From: Botrimarina mediterranea
GTDB lineage: Bacteria; Planctomycetota; Planctomycetia; Pirellulales; Lacipirellulaceae
DNA length: 64,000 nt
Direction: 5' to 3'
NCBI RefSeq assembly: GCF_007753265.1
Contig: NZ_CP036349.1
Span: 4,001,363-4,065,362 of the forward strand
Part shown: positions 34,248 to 43,439 of the stretch, in pieces
Layout: every line of letters starts with the position of its first letter
How positions within the stretch are numbered: the stretch's first letter is position 1
Translations under genes and position numbers: made by a program
The notes under the pieces: generated by a model
The model's input: only the letters and a program-made list of their open reading frames with translations
Told to the model about the DNA's origin: nothing
Database searches by the model: none

Positions 34248-34264
34248 GACGGGTCGTGACGGAG

Positions 34265-35254
34265 TCATTCACTCTCCCAGCTTTTTGACATCAGTTCGGT
34301 AACGGCGTTCTCGGCCTGTTGTAAACGCTCGGCATAGGTTCCATTCAGTTGCCGCCAATTAACTCTCCCCTCCGACAGTTGCTCGACAAACCGAGCGTGC
34401 ATCCAGCTCCGGACCGACTCTCCGTCGCGAAACCCGTCTTGGACAAACGGCACATCGGGTGTTGGAATTAGGTAGAGATCGGCTTTGTCGGCAGCGCCGA
34501 TCGCATCGACGGCTAGGCTTCTGTGGTTTCGATAGCGCTCGAACCAAGTGCCTGTTGCAAACGCGTTGGTGTCGCAGACCAGGACGCGGTTTGCCGACCT
34601 CGCCGCTAGGTTTTCTCGGGCCTGCTGCTCGTTCGCGATGTGGACAAACTCCTCATCAGTCCAGACCGGCAACGGCCCACTCATTGGCAGCCCCGCAACC
34701 TTCCTCTCCCAATGCTCTCGTCCGTACTCTGGCACCCAGGTTGTTTGCCATCGATCCGCCAGCATATTAGCGAGCGTCGTTTTGCCTGTTGATTCGGCGC
34801 CGATTAGTACGACTCTGCGGACAAAGAACGCACGCACGCACGGCTCAAGGAAGTCTAAGTTATCTAGCGGCGCTGAACGAACGGCAGTTCCTGAAATAGG
34901 TACGTCGGAACGGTTGCGATCGACCATGACATGCTGAGCCCCCATGAGCCTAGCGTATTCGTGGCCGTAGTCTTCGCTCGTGAAGACTACGTCAGGCGAA
35001 CGGCCTAGATAACGCACCGTGAACTCGGCCCACTGCTGGCTGTCGTCGTCCAATTCGTCGGGGACGAGGTGAATCTCGCAGTCCGGGTGAATTTCCTCGA
35101 GCCACGCCTTGCGGAGCTCGCCAGGAATCTTCTGAGAAGCATGGTGCGCCACCATCACAATCAACTGATCAACCTGCGCACGCGCTGTGTTGATGAGATG
35201 CTTGTGACCGTGATGTGGTGGGTAAAACTTACCAACGATGAAGCCGAGGGTCAT
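34265..35254 (-). CDS. nadR: NadR-type NMN adenylyltransferase / nicotinamide riboside kinase
   Basis: The product has 329 residues. Residues 1-~160 are a nucleotidyltransferase with GKFYPPHHGHKHLI (HxGH) and the ISGTAVRSAP block; residues ~168-325 are a P-loop kinase with GAESTGKTT. The N-terminal HTH repressor domain of enteric NadR is absent. The protein makes NMN from nicotinamide riboside and then NAD. Its start overlaps the pnuC stop by four bases (35251-35254), so the two are translationally coupled. Base composition is clearly more AT-rich than neighbouring genes, suggesting transfer. Confidence 0.93.
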   Translation of the reverse strand: MTLGFIVGKFYPPHHGHKHLINTARAQVDQLIVMVAHHASQKIPGELRKAWLEEIHPDCEIHLVPDELDDDSQQWAEFTVRYLGRSPDVVFTSEDYGHEYARLMGAQHVMVDRNRSDVPISGTAVRSAPLDNLDFLEPCVRAFFVRRVVLIGAESTGKTTLANMLADRWQTTWVPEYGREHWERKVAGLPMSGPLPVWTDEEFVHIANEQQARENLAARSANRVLVCDTNAFATGTWFERYRNHRSLAVDAIGAADKADLYLIPTPDVPFVQDGFRDGESVRSWMHARFVEQLSEGRVNWRQLNGTYAERLQQAENAVTELMSKSWESE

Positions 35255-35997
35255 GTTAGAATGGCTTGGTATGCGCCACTATCCTCTTGAGCGTTTACCT
35301 GAAGGCGCCAGCTGTTCGTCCACGCTTTTAAGCCAACGACCGCCATCGCTAAGAACACAGCGTAGAGAAGAGCCGTTAGATAGAGCTCTTTGCAAAGATA
35401 GAGCGGCACGTATATGACATCGACGAGGATCCAGCCAAGCCAACTCTCGACCCGCTTGCGATTGAGCAGCCACTGCGACGCGAGACTAAGCGAGGTTGTC
35501 AACGCATCCCAGAAAGAAGCTGAGCCGCCGACGTTCGTGAGCAAACTCCAAAGGGCAATCGTCCCCAGAGAAACAAAAACCGCCGACAGAACGCATTCCA
35601 CGAGCGGCGCACGAGTCACCTTTAAGGGCGACCGGTTTGCACCGCCATGAAGCCACATCATCCATCCGGCGACACCAAGAGCAAAGTACACGATTTGCAG
35701 ACCGGCGTCGGCATACAACCTTGCTTGAAAAAAGACGACAGAGAAAGTCGTCACATTCACTAAGCCGATTGGGAAGTTCCAGACGTTCTCCTTCACCGTT
35801 AGCCAAACACAGGCGGCGCCAGTCACGAATGAGGTGGCTTCAAGCCAACTCGCCGCTCCGCTGGCGCCCCCAAACAAGGCGAGCACACATACCATCAAGG
35901 TCAGAATGCCTGTTAGCAGATTCTCACTTTGCAAGGCGGGCGACCTGTGGGCTAGCATACGCTGGTGTGCGTGCCGGGAATCAACTCGTTGGTTCAT
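35251..35997 (-). CDS. pnuC: PnuC-family nicotinamide riboside transporter
   Basis: The product has 248 residues and about seven membrane helices. WNFPIGLVNVTTFSVVFFQARLYAD (read at 35706-35780) and QWLLNRKRVESWLGWILVD are PnuC family blocks lining the substrate path. It imports nicotinamide riboside by facilitated diffusion, trapped by the downstream kinase of NadR. The gene is 48 bp after the S9 peptidase gene on the same strand but differs from it in base composition. The exact start (ATG 35997 or the Met 13 codons later) is uncertain. Confidence 0.93.
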   Translation of the reverse strand: MNQRVDSRHAHQRMLAHRSPALQSENLLTGILTLMVCVLALFGGASGAASWLEATSFVTGAACVWLTVKENVWNFPIGLVNVTTFSVVFFQARLYADAGLQIVYFALGVAGWMMWLHGGANRSPLKVTRAPLVECVLSAVFVSLGTIALWSLLTNVGGSASFWDALTTSLSLASQWLLNRKRVESWLGWILVDVIYVPLYLCKELYLTALLYAVFLAMAVVGLKAWTNSWRLQVNAQEDSGAYQAILT

Positions 35998-36045
35998 TCC
36001 GTTAGGAAGAACCCGTAGCGGAAGGGGTGGCCTACTGCAGACCCG

Positions 36046-38328
36046 TCACGCGCCGTCGTCTGACTCCTTCTCTTCCGACTTCGGCGTTTGCTTCCGCTCC
36101 GCCGGCAGAACCTCGGCGAGGCCGGGCACGTCGTCGGCGCCGGCGGGGACGTGGAGGCTTGAGCCTTCGAGGTCTTCGGCCGTTAGCGGTTCGTAGCGGC
36201 CGCCGAGGATCTCGGCGAGGAACATCTCGGTGACGGCGTTGAAGCTCGTCGAGTTCTCGGGGCGGGCGAAGCCGTGGCCCTCGTCGGGGTAGAGGGCGTA
36301 GGTGACGGGGATGCCCTTCTCCTGCATCGCCTCGACGATCTGGTCGGCCTCTTGCTGCTTGACGCGCGGGTCGTTGGCGCCCTGTCCGATGAGGAGCGGC
36401 TTCTTGATGGCGTCGACCTTGTTGAGGGGCGAACGGGCTTCGAGCGACTTAATACCTTCTTCGGTGGTCCAGTCGCCGACGCGTTGCTTCATCACCGGCA
36501 TGAACTGGAACCAGTACGGCGGGACGTTGTTCAATAGCGTCACGAGGCTCGACGGGCCGACGACATCGACGCCGCACGCGAACACGTCGGGCGTGAACGT
36601 CAGGCCCACGAGCGTCGCGTAGCCGCCGTACGAGCCGCCCATGATGCCGACCTCGTCCTGCTTGGCGACGCCGCCCTCGACGGCCCACTTCACCGCGTCC
36701 AAGAGGTCGTCGTGCATCTTGCCGGACCACTCGCCGTCGGCGGCGTTGACGAACTCTTTGCCGAAGCCCGTGGAGCCGCGGTAGTTGACGCTGAGCACGG
36801 CGTAGCCCCGGTTGGCAAGCCATTGATGCGTCGAGTTGAAGCCCCAACCGTCGCGGGCCCAAGGGCCGCCGTGAACGTCGAGCACCATCGGCAGCGGCTC
36901 GGCGGGGACGCCATCGCCATCGGGGTCGCTGCCGACCGGGAGCGTCAGGTAGCTGACGAGCTTGAGCCCGTCGCGGGCCTCGATCACCGGCGTGTGCATC
37001 TTTGCCAGCGGGTACTCGGCGATGTCGTCGCGGCTGTTGAAGAGGAACCGCATTTTCGCGTCCCCTTCGGGCTTACGGTCGTAGACATAGAACTTCATCG
37101 GGCCGTCGTCGAGCACGTAGGCGACCGTCCACTTCGAGTCGTCGAGCGTCCGGCCGCTGACGATGAACTCGCCGTCCGAGCCGTCCTGCTTGCCGAAGGC
37201 TTGGAGGAACTCAATGTCGGGGCGAATCGCCTCGTCGAGGATCTTCCACTCGGTCTTGCTATACGTGAACGAGACGGCTTGCAGCGTCTTCTCGGTCGGG
37301 TGCGACATGACGCCGCCTACGTCGGCGCGGGGGTCTTCGGCGACGAGCTTGGTCTCGTTCGTGTCGAGGTTGCGCGAGAAGAGGCCGGCCGTATTGCGGT
37401 CGCGGCTGTCTTCGTAGAAGAGGACGTTGCCAGTCTTGTCGAAGCCCGCCGGTCCGCTATTCATCGCATCAACGCTGGTGAACTCTTCCATCGGCTCCCA
37501 GTCTTCGTAGCCCTTGAGGCCGGGCTCGTCGCTCTTGGGCTTGAGCCACACTTGGCCGGCGTCGGGGGTGAAGGTCACGGCGAGGCGCACGTTGAAGTCG
37601 TCGTCGGTCACGAAGCCGGCGACGCCCGGGTTCTCTTGCACGAGCGACTTCTCGCCCGTCAGGACGTTGACGCGGTAGATGTCGTGGAAGCGGTCGTCGC
37701 GGTCGTTGAAGCCGATGAGCACCTCGTCGAGGAAGCGCTCGCTCGAGCCGGAGAGCTCGCCGCGGACGCCGTCGATCGGCGTGAGGTCGCGGGTCTCTTT
37801 GGTTTCGACGTTGGTGGCGTAAACGTGCCAGTTCTCGTCGCCACCCTTATCCTGCGTGTAGAGGATGTACTTGCTGTTGTAGGCCCAGCCGTGCGAGCGG
37901 ATGCCGCGGAGCTTGTCGTCGGTGACGGGCTTGGCGGCGTCCACGTCGTCGGCGGGCCCGACCCAGACGTTGAGCACGCCATCGACGGGCTTGAGGTAGC
38001 TGAGGTACTTGCCGTCGGGGCTGAGGCGGGCCTGCGCGCGGTCGGGGTTGCCGAACAGCACGTCGCGGGGGATCAGGGGCGTGGAGTTGACGCCCTCGGC
38101 GGCGGCGCCGGCGTTTTTGGTCATGGGCTTGGCGGCGACATTCGTCGTCTTAGCGGGGGCCGTCTTGTCGCGAGAATCTTGCGCGGCGGCGACGGACTCA
38201 ATCGGCCCTTCGGCGCAGCCGCTGGCAAACAGAGCGAGCAGTCCGAGGAAAGCGGCGAGCTCGGTTAGGGTTCGCATCGAAGATGACGCCTTGCGGCGTG
38301 GTGCGCGGGATGGGCGGCGGTGAGACAT
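36046..38328 (-). CDS. S9-family (prolyl oligopeptidase-like) peptidase lipoprotein
   Basis: The product has 760 residues from the ATG at 38328, which has GGGAGGA about 10 bases upstream; a second possible start at 38277 gives MRTLTELAAF. The leader ends in LALFASGC, a lipobox. Residues ~85-480 form a beta-propeller (ARLSPDGKYLSYLKP and similar blades). The alpha/beta hydrolase domain carries the nucleophile in GIMGGSYGGYATLVG, Asp in GANDPRV and His in DEGHGFARP. It probably cleaves peptides in the periplasm. A long open frame on the other strand is a shadow. Confidence 0.93.
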   Translation of the reverse strand: MSHRRPSRAPRRKASSSMRTLTELAAFLGLLALFASGCAEGPIESVAAAQDSRDKTAPAKTTNVAAKPMTKNAGAAAEGVNSTPLIPRDVLFGNPDRAQARLSPDGKYLSYLKPVDGVLNVWVGPADDVDAAKPVTDDKLRGIRSHGWAYNSKYILYTQDKGGDENWHVYATNVETKETRDLTPIDGVRGELSGSSERFLDEVLIGFNDRDDRFHDIYRVNVLTGEKSLVQENPGVAGFVTDDDFNVRLAVTFTPDAGQVWLKPKSDEPGLKGYEDWEPMEEFTSVDAMNSGPAGFDKTGNVLFYEDSRDRNTAGLFSRNLDTNETKLVAEDPRADVGGVMSHPTEKTLQAVSFTYSKTEWKILDEAIRPDIEFLQAFGKQDGSDGEFIVSGRTLDDSKWTVAYVLDDGPMKFYVYDRKPEGDAKMRFLFNSRDDIAEYPLAKMHTPVIEARDGLKLVSYLTLPVGSDPDGDGVPAEPLPMVLDVHGGPWARDGWGFNSTHQWLANRGYAVLSVNYRGSTGFGKEFVNAADGEWSGKMHDDLLDAVKWAVEGGVAKQDEVGIMGGSYGGYATLVGLTFTPDVFACGVDVVGPSSLVTLLNNVPPYWFQFMPVMKQRVGDWTTEEGIKSLEARSPLNKVDAIKKPLLIGQGANDPRVKQQEADQIVEAMQEKGIPVTYALYPDEGHGFARPENSTSFNAVTEMFLAEILGGRYEPLTAEDLEGSSLHVPAGADDVPGLAEVLPAERKQTPKSEEKESDDGA

Positions 38329-38612
38329 GGCGAAAAGTCCTCCCTGAAGCGGCGGCCGCTCGCCGGGCCTTCGTGGCCGGCGACGACATGGTGAGTGCGG
38401 GTCTTCCCTGACCGCCGCGATTTGGAGCTGCGCGGGCGGCTCGGCCCCCCGCATTGGGGCCTAGCTGGCGATCCTACCGCCAACCGGGCCCCGTTGCCTA
38501 CCAGGGAGAAGCGCAGCCCTATCAGGCAACAGCTTGGCTACGCGGGGCAATCTGGCGAGGTTCGCCCGGCTGCGGCGTGTCGGGCGGGGATCGGGCGATT
38601 AAGCTGCCGGTC

Positions 38613-41155
38613 GTGACGCCTGCTAGCACGCCCGCCGCCTCGCCCCGCCGCGCCGCTGAGATGCGGTTAGCGGAGCGTCGCCTTGCGCCACGCAGCCCCG
38701 CCGACCTGCCGCTGATCTGGGTAGGCGTCGCCGTGGCCGTTGGCGGCCTGCTGGCGCCCGCAGCGGTGTGGCTGCGGCCCGAGTGGCTCGTGTTGTTAAC
38801 GGTCGTCTTGGCAGCGACATGGGCGTGTTACGTCGCCGCACGAGCGAAGCGCTGGCCGCCGCCTGGCTGCTGGGAGCCATCGCGCTGCTCGCGGCGGCGT
38901 GGTCGGGCGCGTCGTGGCGGCTGTTTGCTCAAGACGACATTGGGCGCTTCGCGCACTTGGAGGCGGAGCCCGTGTGCCTTGAGGTCGTCGCCACGGCGCC
39001 GCCGACGCACTACCCCGCCGAGACGCCAACGGCCTTCCGCGCGATCCCCTCAACCGATCGCACGGTCGTCGCGGCGCGCGTGGTTAAGCTGCGTAGCGCC
39101 GCCGACTGGCGCGAGGCGAGCGGCCAGTGCGAAGTCACCATCGCTGGAGACGCGGAGAACATCCGGCCGGGCGACCGGTTGCGGGTGTTCGGTCAACTGA
39201 GTCGTCCGCTCCCGGCGATGAACCCCGGCCAGCGCGACAGCGCCGCCGCCGATCGCGCCGAGCGTCGGCTGGCGCGCGTCTGGTCCGAATCACCCGAGTG
39301 CGTGACAACGATCGACAGCGGCGAGGCGTCGGCGTTCGCTCGATCGATCGCTTCGCTGCGGCAAGGTGCGATCGACGCGTTCGACAAACGACTGACGCCA
39401 AGGGCGGCGCCCCTGGCGCGCGCGATGTTGCTCGGCGACCCGTCGGGGCTGAGCGCCGAGGACTTCGACGCGTATCGCTACACGGGAACCGTACACCTCT
39501 TGGTGGTGTCGGGCTTCCACGTCGGGTTGATCGCGTTTACGCCGTTCTTATTCTTGATATGCGGCTTAGTATCGAAGCGAACCGCGAGCTTGTTGGGCAT
39601 CGCACTCGTGGTGGTCTACGTCGCGATCGTCGGTGGTCAGTCGTCGGCGTTGCGGGCGGGCATTGTCGCGATCGCGGCGTGCGTCGCGGCGCTCGCGGGG
39701 CGGCGGCCGATTAGTGTGAACACGCTTGCCGGCGCGGCGGTCGTTGTGTTCGCGTTATCGCCGGGGGCGTGGGTCGCGCCGGGGACGCGATTGAGTTTCT
39801 TGGCGACGGCGACCCTGTTGGAGGTCGCGGGGTACGCCGCTAAGCGGGAAGCCGCGGTGACGCCGCCGTTAGAACGTTTGATTCGCTCGACACGGTCACC
39901 ATTGGACCGACTGACACGCGGCGCCTGTCGTTGGATTGTTTGGGCGCTCGCTGCATCCGTTCTTGTTCAAATCACCACGGGTCCATTGGTGGCGAGCGAG
40001 TACCACCTCGTTTCGTTCGCTGCGGCGCCGTTATCGTTAGTGCTGACGCCCTTCGTTTACCTTCAAATGATTGGCGGCGTTGGCACGCTGTTCTGCGAAA
40101 TATTCGGCTTGAACTGGCTGGTCGCGTTGCCGGCATGGTTGGCGTCGGTCTCTTCGGAAGGGCTCGACAGCGCGGTCAAGGCGACGGCGACCTTCGACGG
40201 GTCGAGCATCTGGACCGCGGGGCCGGCGCCGTGGTGGGTGTTGGCGTGGACTGTGTGGCTCGCTGTGGCGTCTGCGATTGCGGTGTTCTGGCCCACCCAT
40301 GGCTGGGTGACGACACGACTAGGCCTAGCCCTTCTAGCGGCGGCGTTCGTTCCCTCGCTGTGGAACTTCGTCAGCGCGAACGATGAACTTCGGTGTTCGT
40401 TTATCGCGGTGGGGCATGGCTCCTCGACCTTGATCGAAACGCCCGATGGTCGTGTGGTGCTCGTTGACGCCGGGGCGCTGACGGCGCCAGACCACGTGGC
40501 GGACGTCGTTGCGAGGACCCTCTGGGCCCGCGGCGTGCATCGGATCGACACGCTTGTGCTCACGCACCCCGACACCGACCACTACAACGCCGTCCCGGGG
40601 TTGCTGGAGCGGTTCGCGATCGGCCAGGTGCTGACGACGACGCTGATGTTCCCGATGTGGCTCGACCCGGACGACCACAGCGGCCCGACGGAGCTCGCCC
40701 GAATGCTCGACGCGGCGGGCGTGCCCGTGCAGACCGTCGAGATGGGCGACCGCTGGCGGGTCGGCGAGGCGGAGTTCCTGGTGCTCCATCCCGACGAAAT
40801 CGGCGTCGCGGGGTCGGACAACGCCAACAGTCTCGTGCTGGGCGTCGAGTACGCAGGCCGGCGCGTACTCTTGCCCGGTGACCTGGAATCGCCCGGCACT
40901 GAGTGGCTGATGCGTCAGGAACCTTACGACTGCGACCTGCTCTTAGCGCCGCACCACGGGAGCGCACGCAGCGACCCCGCCGGCTTCGCGGCGTGGTGCT
41001 TGCCCGACCAGGTGGTCGTCTCCAGCGGTGAGGCCCGCACTGTGGCCCAGGACTCGTTCACGGCGAGAGGCGCCTCGGTCTGGGAGACCTATGAACGGGG
41101 CTTCGTTTCGGGCGCCGTTAGCGGCAGTGGTGTGCGGGTTTCTGCCTGGCGATGA
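38613..41155 (+). CDS. comEC: ComEC/Rec2-type DNA uptake channel, apparent N-terminal frameshift
   Basis: The N-terminal part, with helices PLIWVGVAVAVGGLLAPAAV and LVLLTVVLAATWACYVAAR, is read from GTG 38613 (or ATG 38661). At about 38855-38880 the reading frame changes: the rest, starting ALAAAWLLGAIALLAAAW, is in another frame (open from 38768) to 41155. That part has the OB-like domain, the competence-domain helices (YTGTVHLLVVSGFHVGLIAF) and a C-terminal metallo-beta-lactamase domain (LVLTHPDTDHYNAVPGLLERF). ComEC carries single-stranded DNA across the inner membrane. A sequencing indel or a true mutation could explain the shift. Confidence 0.83.
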
Positions 41156-41406
41156 CCGCTAGCTTCGCAAACCGTTCGAAACGTTCATGCTAGGCCGCGA
41201 CCGATCGCCGCAATTGGCCTTGTTGGGGTAGGCAGCCGGGCTTGCCACGCCTAGCTTCTACTGAGACGATTTGCCCGAATTTTCGGAGCCGATCTCCGAA
41301 TAAAGTTGGCGATCCGGCACACCAACTGCGTAACAGATGCTTAACCTCGGACCGTCTCGCACGCGAGCGGTGGTCCCTACAAGAAATCCTGCGAAGGCTT
41401 ATTCGC

Positions 41407-42429
41407 ATGTCGCTACCGTCCTCTGATCTCCCCTCGACCGGCGCTTCGGCGACCACGGTCGCCCCCCGCTCCAAGACCCGTCCCGCCCAGCCTGTCGATC
41501 GCGGCCCTGTCGATCGCGACAAGGACGCGATGGATGCGATCAATCCGCCGGCCAATAGTTGGGCGCTGTGGCGCCGCGGCCTCGACTGGCCAACGGTCGT
41601 CTGGATCGGCCTGGCGCACCTGGCGGCCCTAGCGGCGCCGTTCTTCTTCAGCTGGCAGGCGCTGACGGCGTTCCTAGTGCTGTACGTGCTCACCGGCTCG
41701 CTCGGCATCTGCATGGGCTACCATCGGCTGCTGACACACGGCAGCTTTCAGACCTACAAGCCGATCCGCTGGCTGCTCGCTTTCTTGGGCGGGCTGTCGG
41801 GCGAGGGTTCGGCCCTGACGTGGGTCGCCAACCACCGCAAGCACCACAAGTACAGCGATAAAGACGGCGACCCGCACTCGCCGCGGCACGGCAAGTGGTG
41901 GTCGCACATGTTCTGGTTCATGCCCAACCGCGGGTTGAAGTGGAACGAAGAGCTGCTCAAGCGTTACGCCCCGGACATGCTCAAAGACAAGGGGATGCTG
42001 GTGCTGCACAAGCTCTTTCTCCCCTCGCACCTCTTCCTGGGCGTGGTGTTGTACGCGGTCGGCTACTTCGGCACGGGGCTCGGCATGGGCGGCCATTGGT
42101 ACGGCTGCTCGATGCTGATCTGGGGCCTGGCGCTACGGATGGTGTACGTCATGCACGTCACGTGGCTGATCAACTCGGCCACCCACCTCTGGGGCTACCG
42201 CACCTATGAGACGACCGACGACAGCAAGAACCTGTGGTGGGTCGCGCTGTTGGCGTTCGGCGAGGGCTGGCACAACAACCACCACGCCTACCAGCGGATC
42301 GCCTCAGCCGGCCACAAGTGGTACGAGATCGACATGACCTACTGGTTCATCCTGGCGATGGAGAAGACGGGCCTAGCCTGGAACGTGGTCCGGTTGCGGG
42401 ACATCCCGAAGGGGACGCCGCCGGCCTGA
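41407..42429 (+). CDS. acyl-CoA/acyl-lipid fatty acid desaturase
   Basis: The product has 340 residues from ATG 41407. Three His boxes, the ligands of the di-iron centre, are present: HRLLTH, HRKHH and HNNHH. About four membrane helices flank them (VVWIGLAHLAALAAPFFF, FLVLYVLTGSLGICMGY and others). It introduces a cis double bond, probably at delta-9, into fatty acyl chains. The ~60-residue N-terminal extension is Pro/Ser-rich and not part of the catalytic domain. It is a single gene, followed by a 25-bp hairpin; the 251 bp before it contains no gene I can see. Confidence 0.92.
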   Translation: MSLPSSDLPSTGASATTVAPRSKTRPAQPVDRGPVDRDKDAMDAINPPANSWALWRRGLDWPTVVWIGLAHLAALAAPFFFSWQALTAFLVLYVLTGSLGICMGYHRLLTHGSFQTYKPIRWLLAFLGGLSGEGSALTWVANHRKHHKYSDKDGDPHSPRHGKWWSHMFWFMPNRGLKWNEELLKRYAPDMLKDKGMLVLHKLFLPSHLFLGVVLYAVGYFGTGLGMGGHWYGCSMLIWGLALRMVYVMHVTWLINSATHLWGYRTYETTDDSKNLWWVALLAFGEGWHNNHHAYQRIASAGHKWYEIDMTYWFILAMEKTGLAWNVVRLRDIPKGTPPA

Positions 42430-42467
42430 TTGTTGGTGGGGGGTTGAGGGACTCGGGACGAGAGTAG

Positions 42468-42542
42468 GGCGAGCCGGCGACGTTAGTCGTCGGTGGCAGC
42501 GGGTATCTCCTTCCAATCGACGACTAACGTCGCCGGCTCGCC
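42468..42542. repeat. perfect 25-bp inverted repeat, 25-nt loop
   Basis: Arms 42468-42492 and 42518-42542 are fully complementary (arm start GGCGAGCCGGCGACG). It follows the desaturase gene and has no T-run. The arm start GGCGAGCC is shared with the outer arms at 17074-17354. Confidence 0.95.
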
Positions 42543-42856
42543 TATGGCCACTTCTGCGCAAAGCCGCCGCAACCCCTGTTGCCCATACCCCTCTTGCAAT
42601 GGGCAGGCCTTCTGCTACCTTACGCGGCTTGCGAAGCGTTTATTGACATCCGTAAGGTTCGTAGGAGCCGGGGCCAACGGTGGTCCCCGCCCAGGAGCAG
42701 GTGCAGCCCCCCCCGCCGACATCCCGCGAAAAAGGGATCACGGCCGCGAGGGAAGCAGGCTCCAGACCGAGAAACGCGGCTTGGAGGCCCTTCTTGGCTT
42801 AACTGCCTAAGGAGAGCCCCCAGAGCCCCAACGAGACACGCAGGCAGTACCAGGCA
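42543..42856. other. rpsO upstream region
   Basis: A TTGACA hexamer lies at 42643-42648 but no good -10 follows at 16-18 bp. The stretch 42660-42800 is GC-rich with several short complementary segments and may be a structured 5' leader; S15 genes are often autoregulated by such leaders in other bacteria, but I cannot identify a known motif here. No gene is visible. Confidence 0.4.
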
Positions 42857-43126
42857 ATGGCGTTGACGACCGAAAAGACCGGCGAAGTAGTGAACGAGTT
42901 CGGCCGCAAGAGCGACGACACCGGTTCGCCCGAGGTTCAGATCGCCTTGCTCACCAGCCGCATCCAAGAGATGACGCAGCACATGCAAGTCCATAAGAAG
43001 GACTTCTCGAGCCGCCGTGGTCTCTTGCGGATGGTGAGCCGCCGCCGCAGCCTGCTGGACTACGTGAAGGGCAAGAACCCGCAGCTGTACCTCGATCTGT
43101 TGCAGCGGTTGGGCATCCGCAAGTAG
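42857..43126 (+). CDS. rpsO: 30S ribosomal protein S15
   Basis: The product has 89 residues, the normal length. The S15 signature is intact: [32 protein letters not shown] and [13 protein letters not shown]. It binds 16S rRNA in the central domain during small-subunit assembly. pnp follows 313 bp downstream, the rpsO-pnp order conserved in many bacteria. Confidence 0.98.
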   Translation: MALTTEKTGEVVNEFGRKSDDTGSPEVQIALLTSRIQEMTQHMQVHKKDFSSRRGLLRMVSRRRSLLDYVKGKNPQLYLDLLQRLGIRK

Positions 43127-43439
43127 CGCCGTGCTGCTTGTGCGGGCGCCGATCGGCGGCGCCCTGCCAGACCGAGAGTCTTCTTTCTGACAAGCGGCTC
43201 CTACGCACGCCTCGTGGGCGTTGTCGTGCCGTCCCAGCCGCGCCTTGTCGCGACGTCAATGATGCGTTCACCCCGTCGTGGGGCTTGGGCGCACTCGGCG
43301 TCTTTCGGCTGCTTCTGCTCCTTGGCGCCCACCCGCCCCTGCGACTCCGGACCGCCCCCGCTGAAACGGGGCCTGCGGCTCTTATCGATCGGACTTAAGC
43401 GATCGGAGCCAGCGGCCCGCTACTCAAGGAACTACCAAG
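43127..43439. other. 313-bp rpsO-pnp spacer
   Basis: No gene is visible. GC-rich segments at 43145-43170 (GCGCCGATCGGCGGCGCC) and 43355-43380 (CCCCCGCTGAAACGGGGCC) can form short hairpins. In other bacteria this spacer contains RNase III sites for pnp autoregulation; whether that holds here is not shown by the sequence alone. Confidence 0.5.

Noticed and set aside
36712-38268. Long plus-strand open frame opposite the S9 peptidase gene
   Set aside because: Antisense shadow; Val/Glu/Arg-rich with no motif, while the minus strand has a complete catalytic triad.
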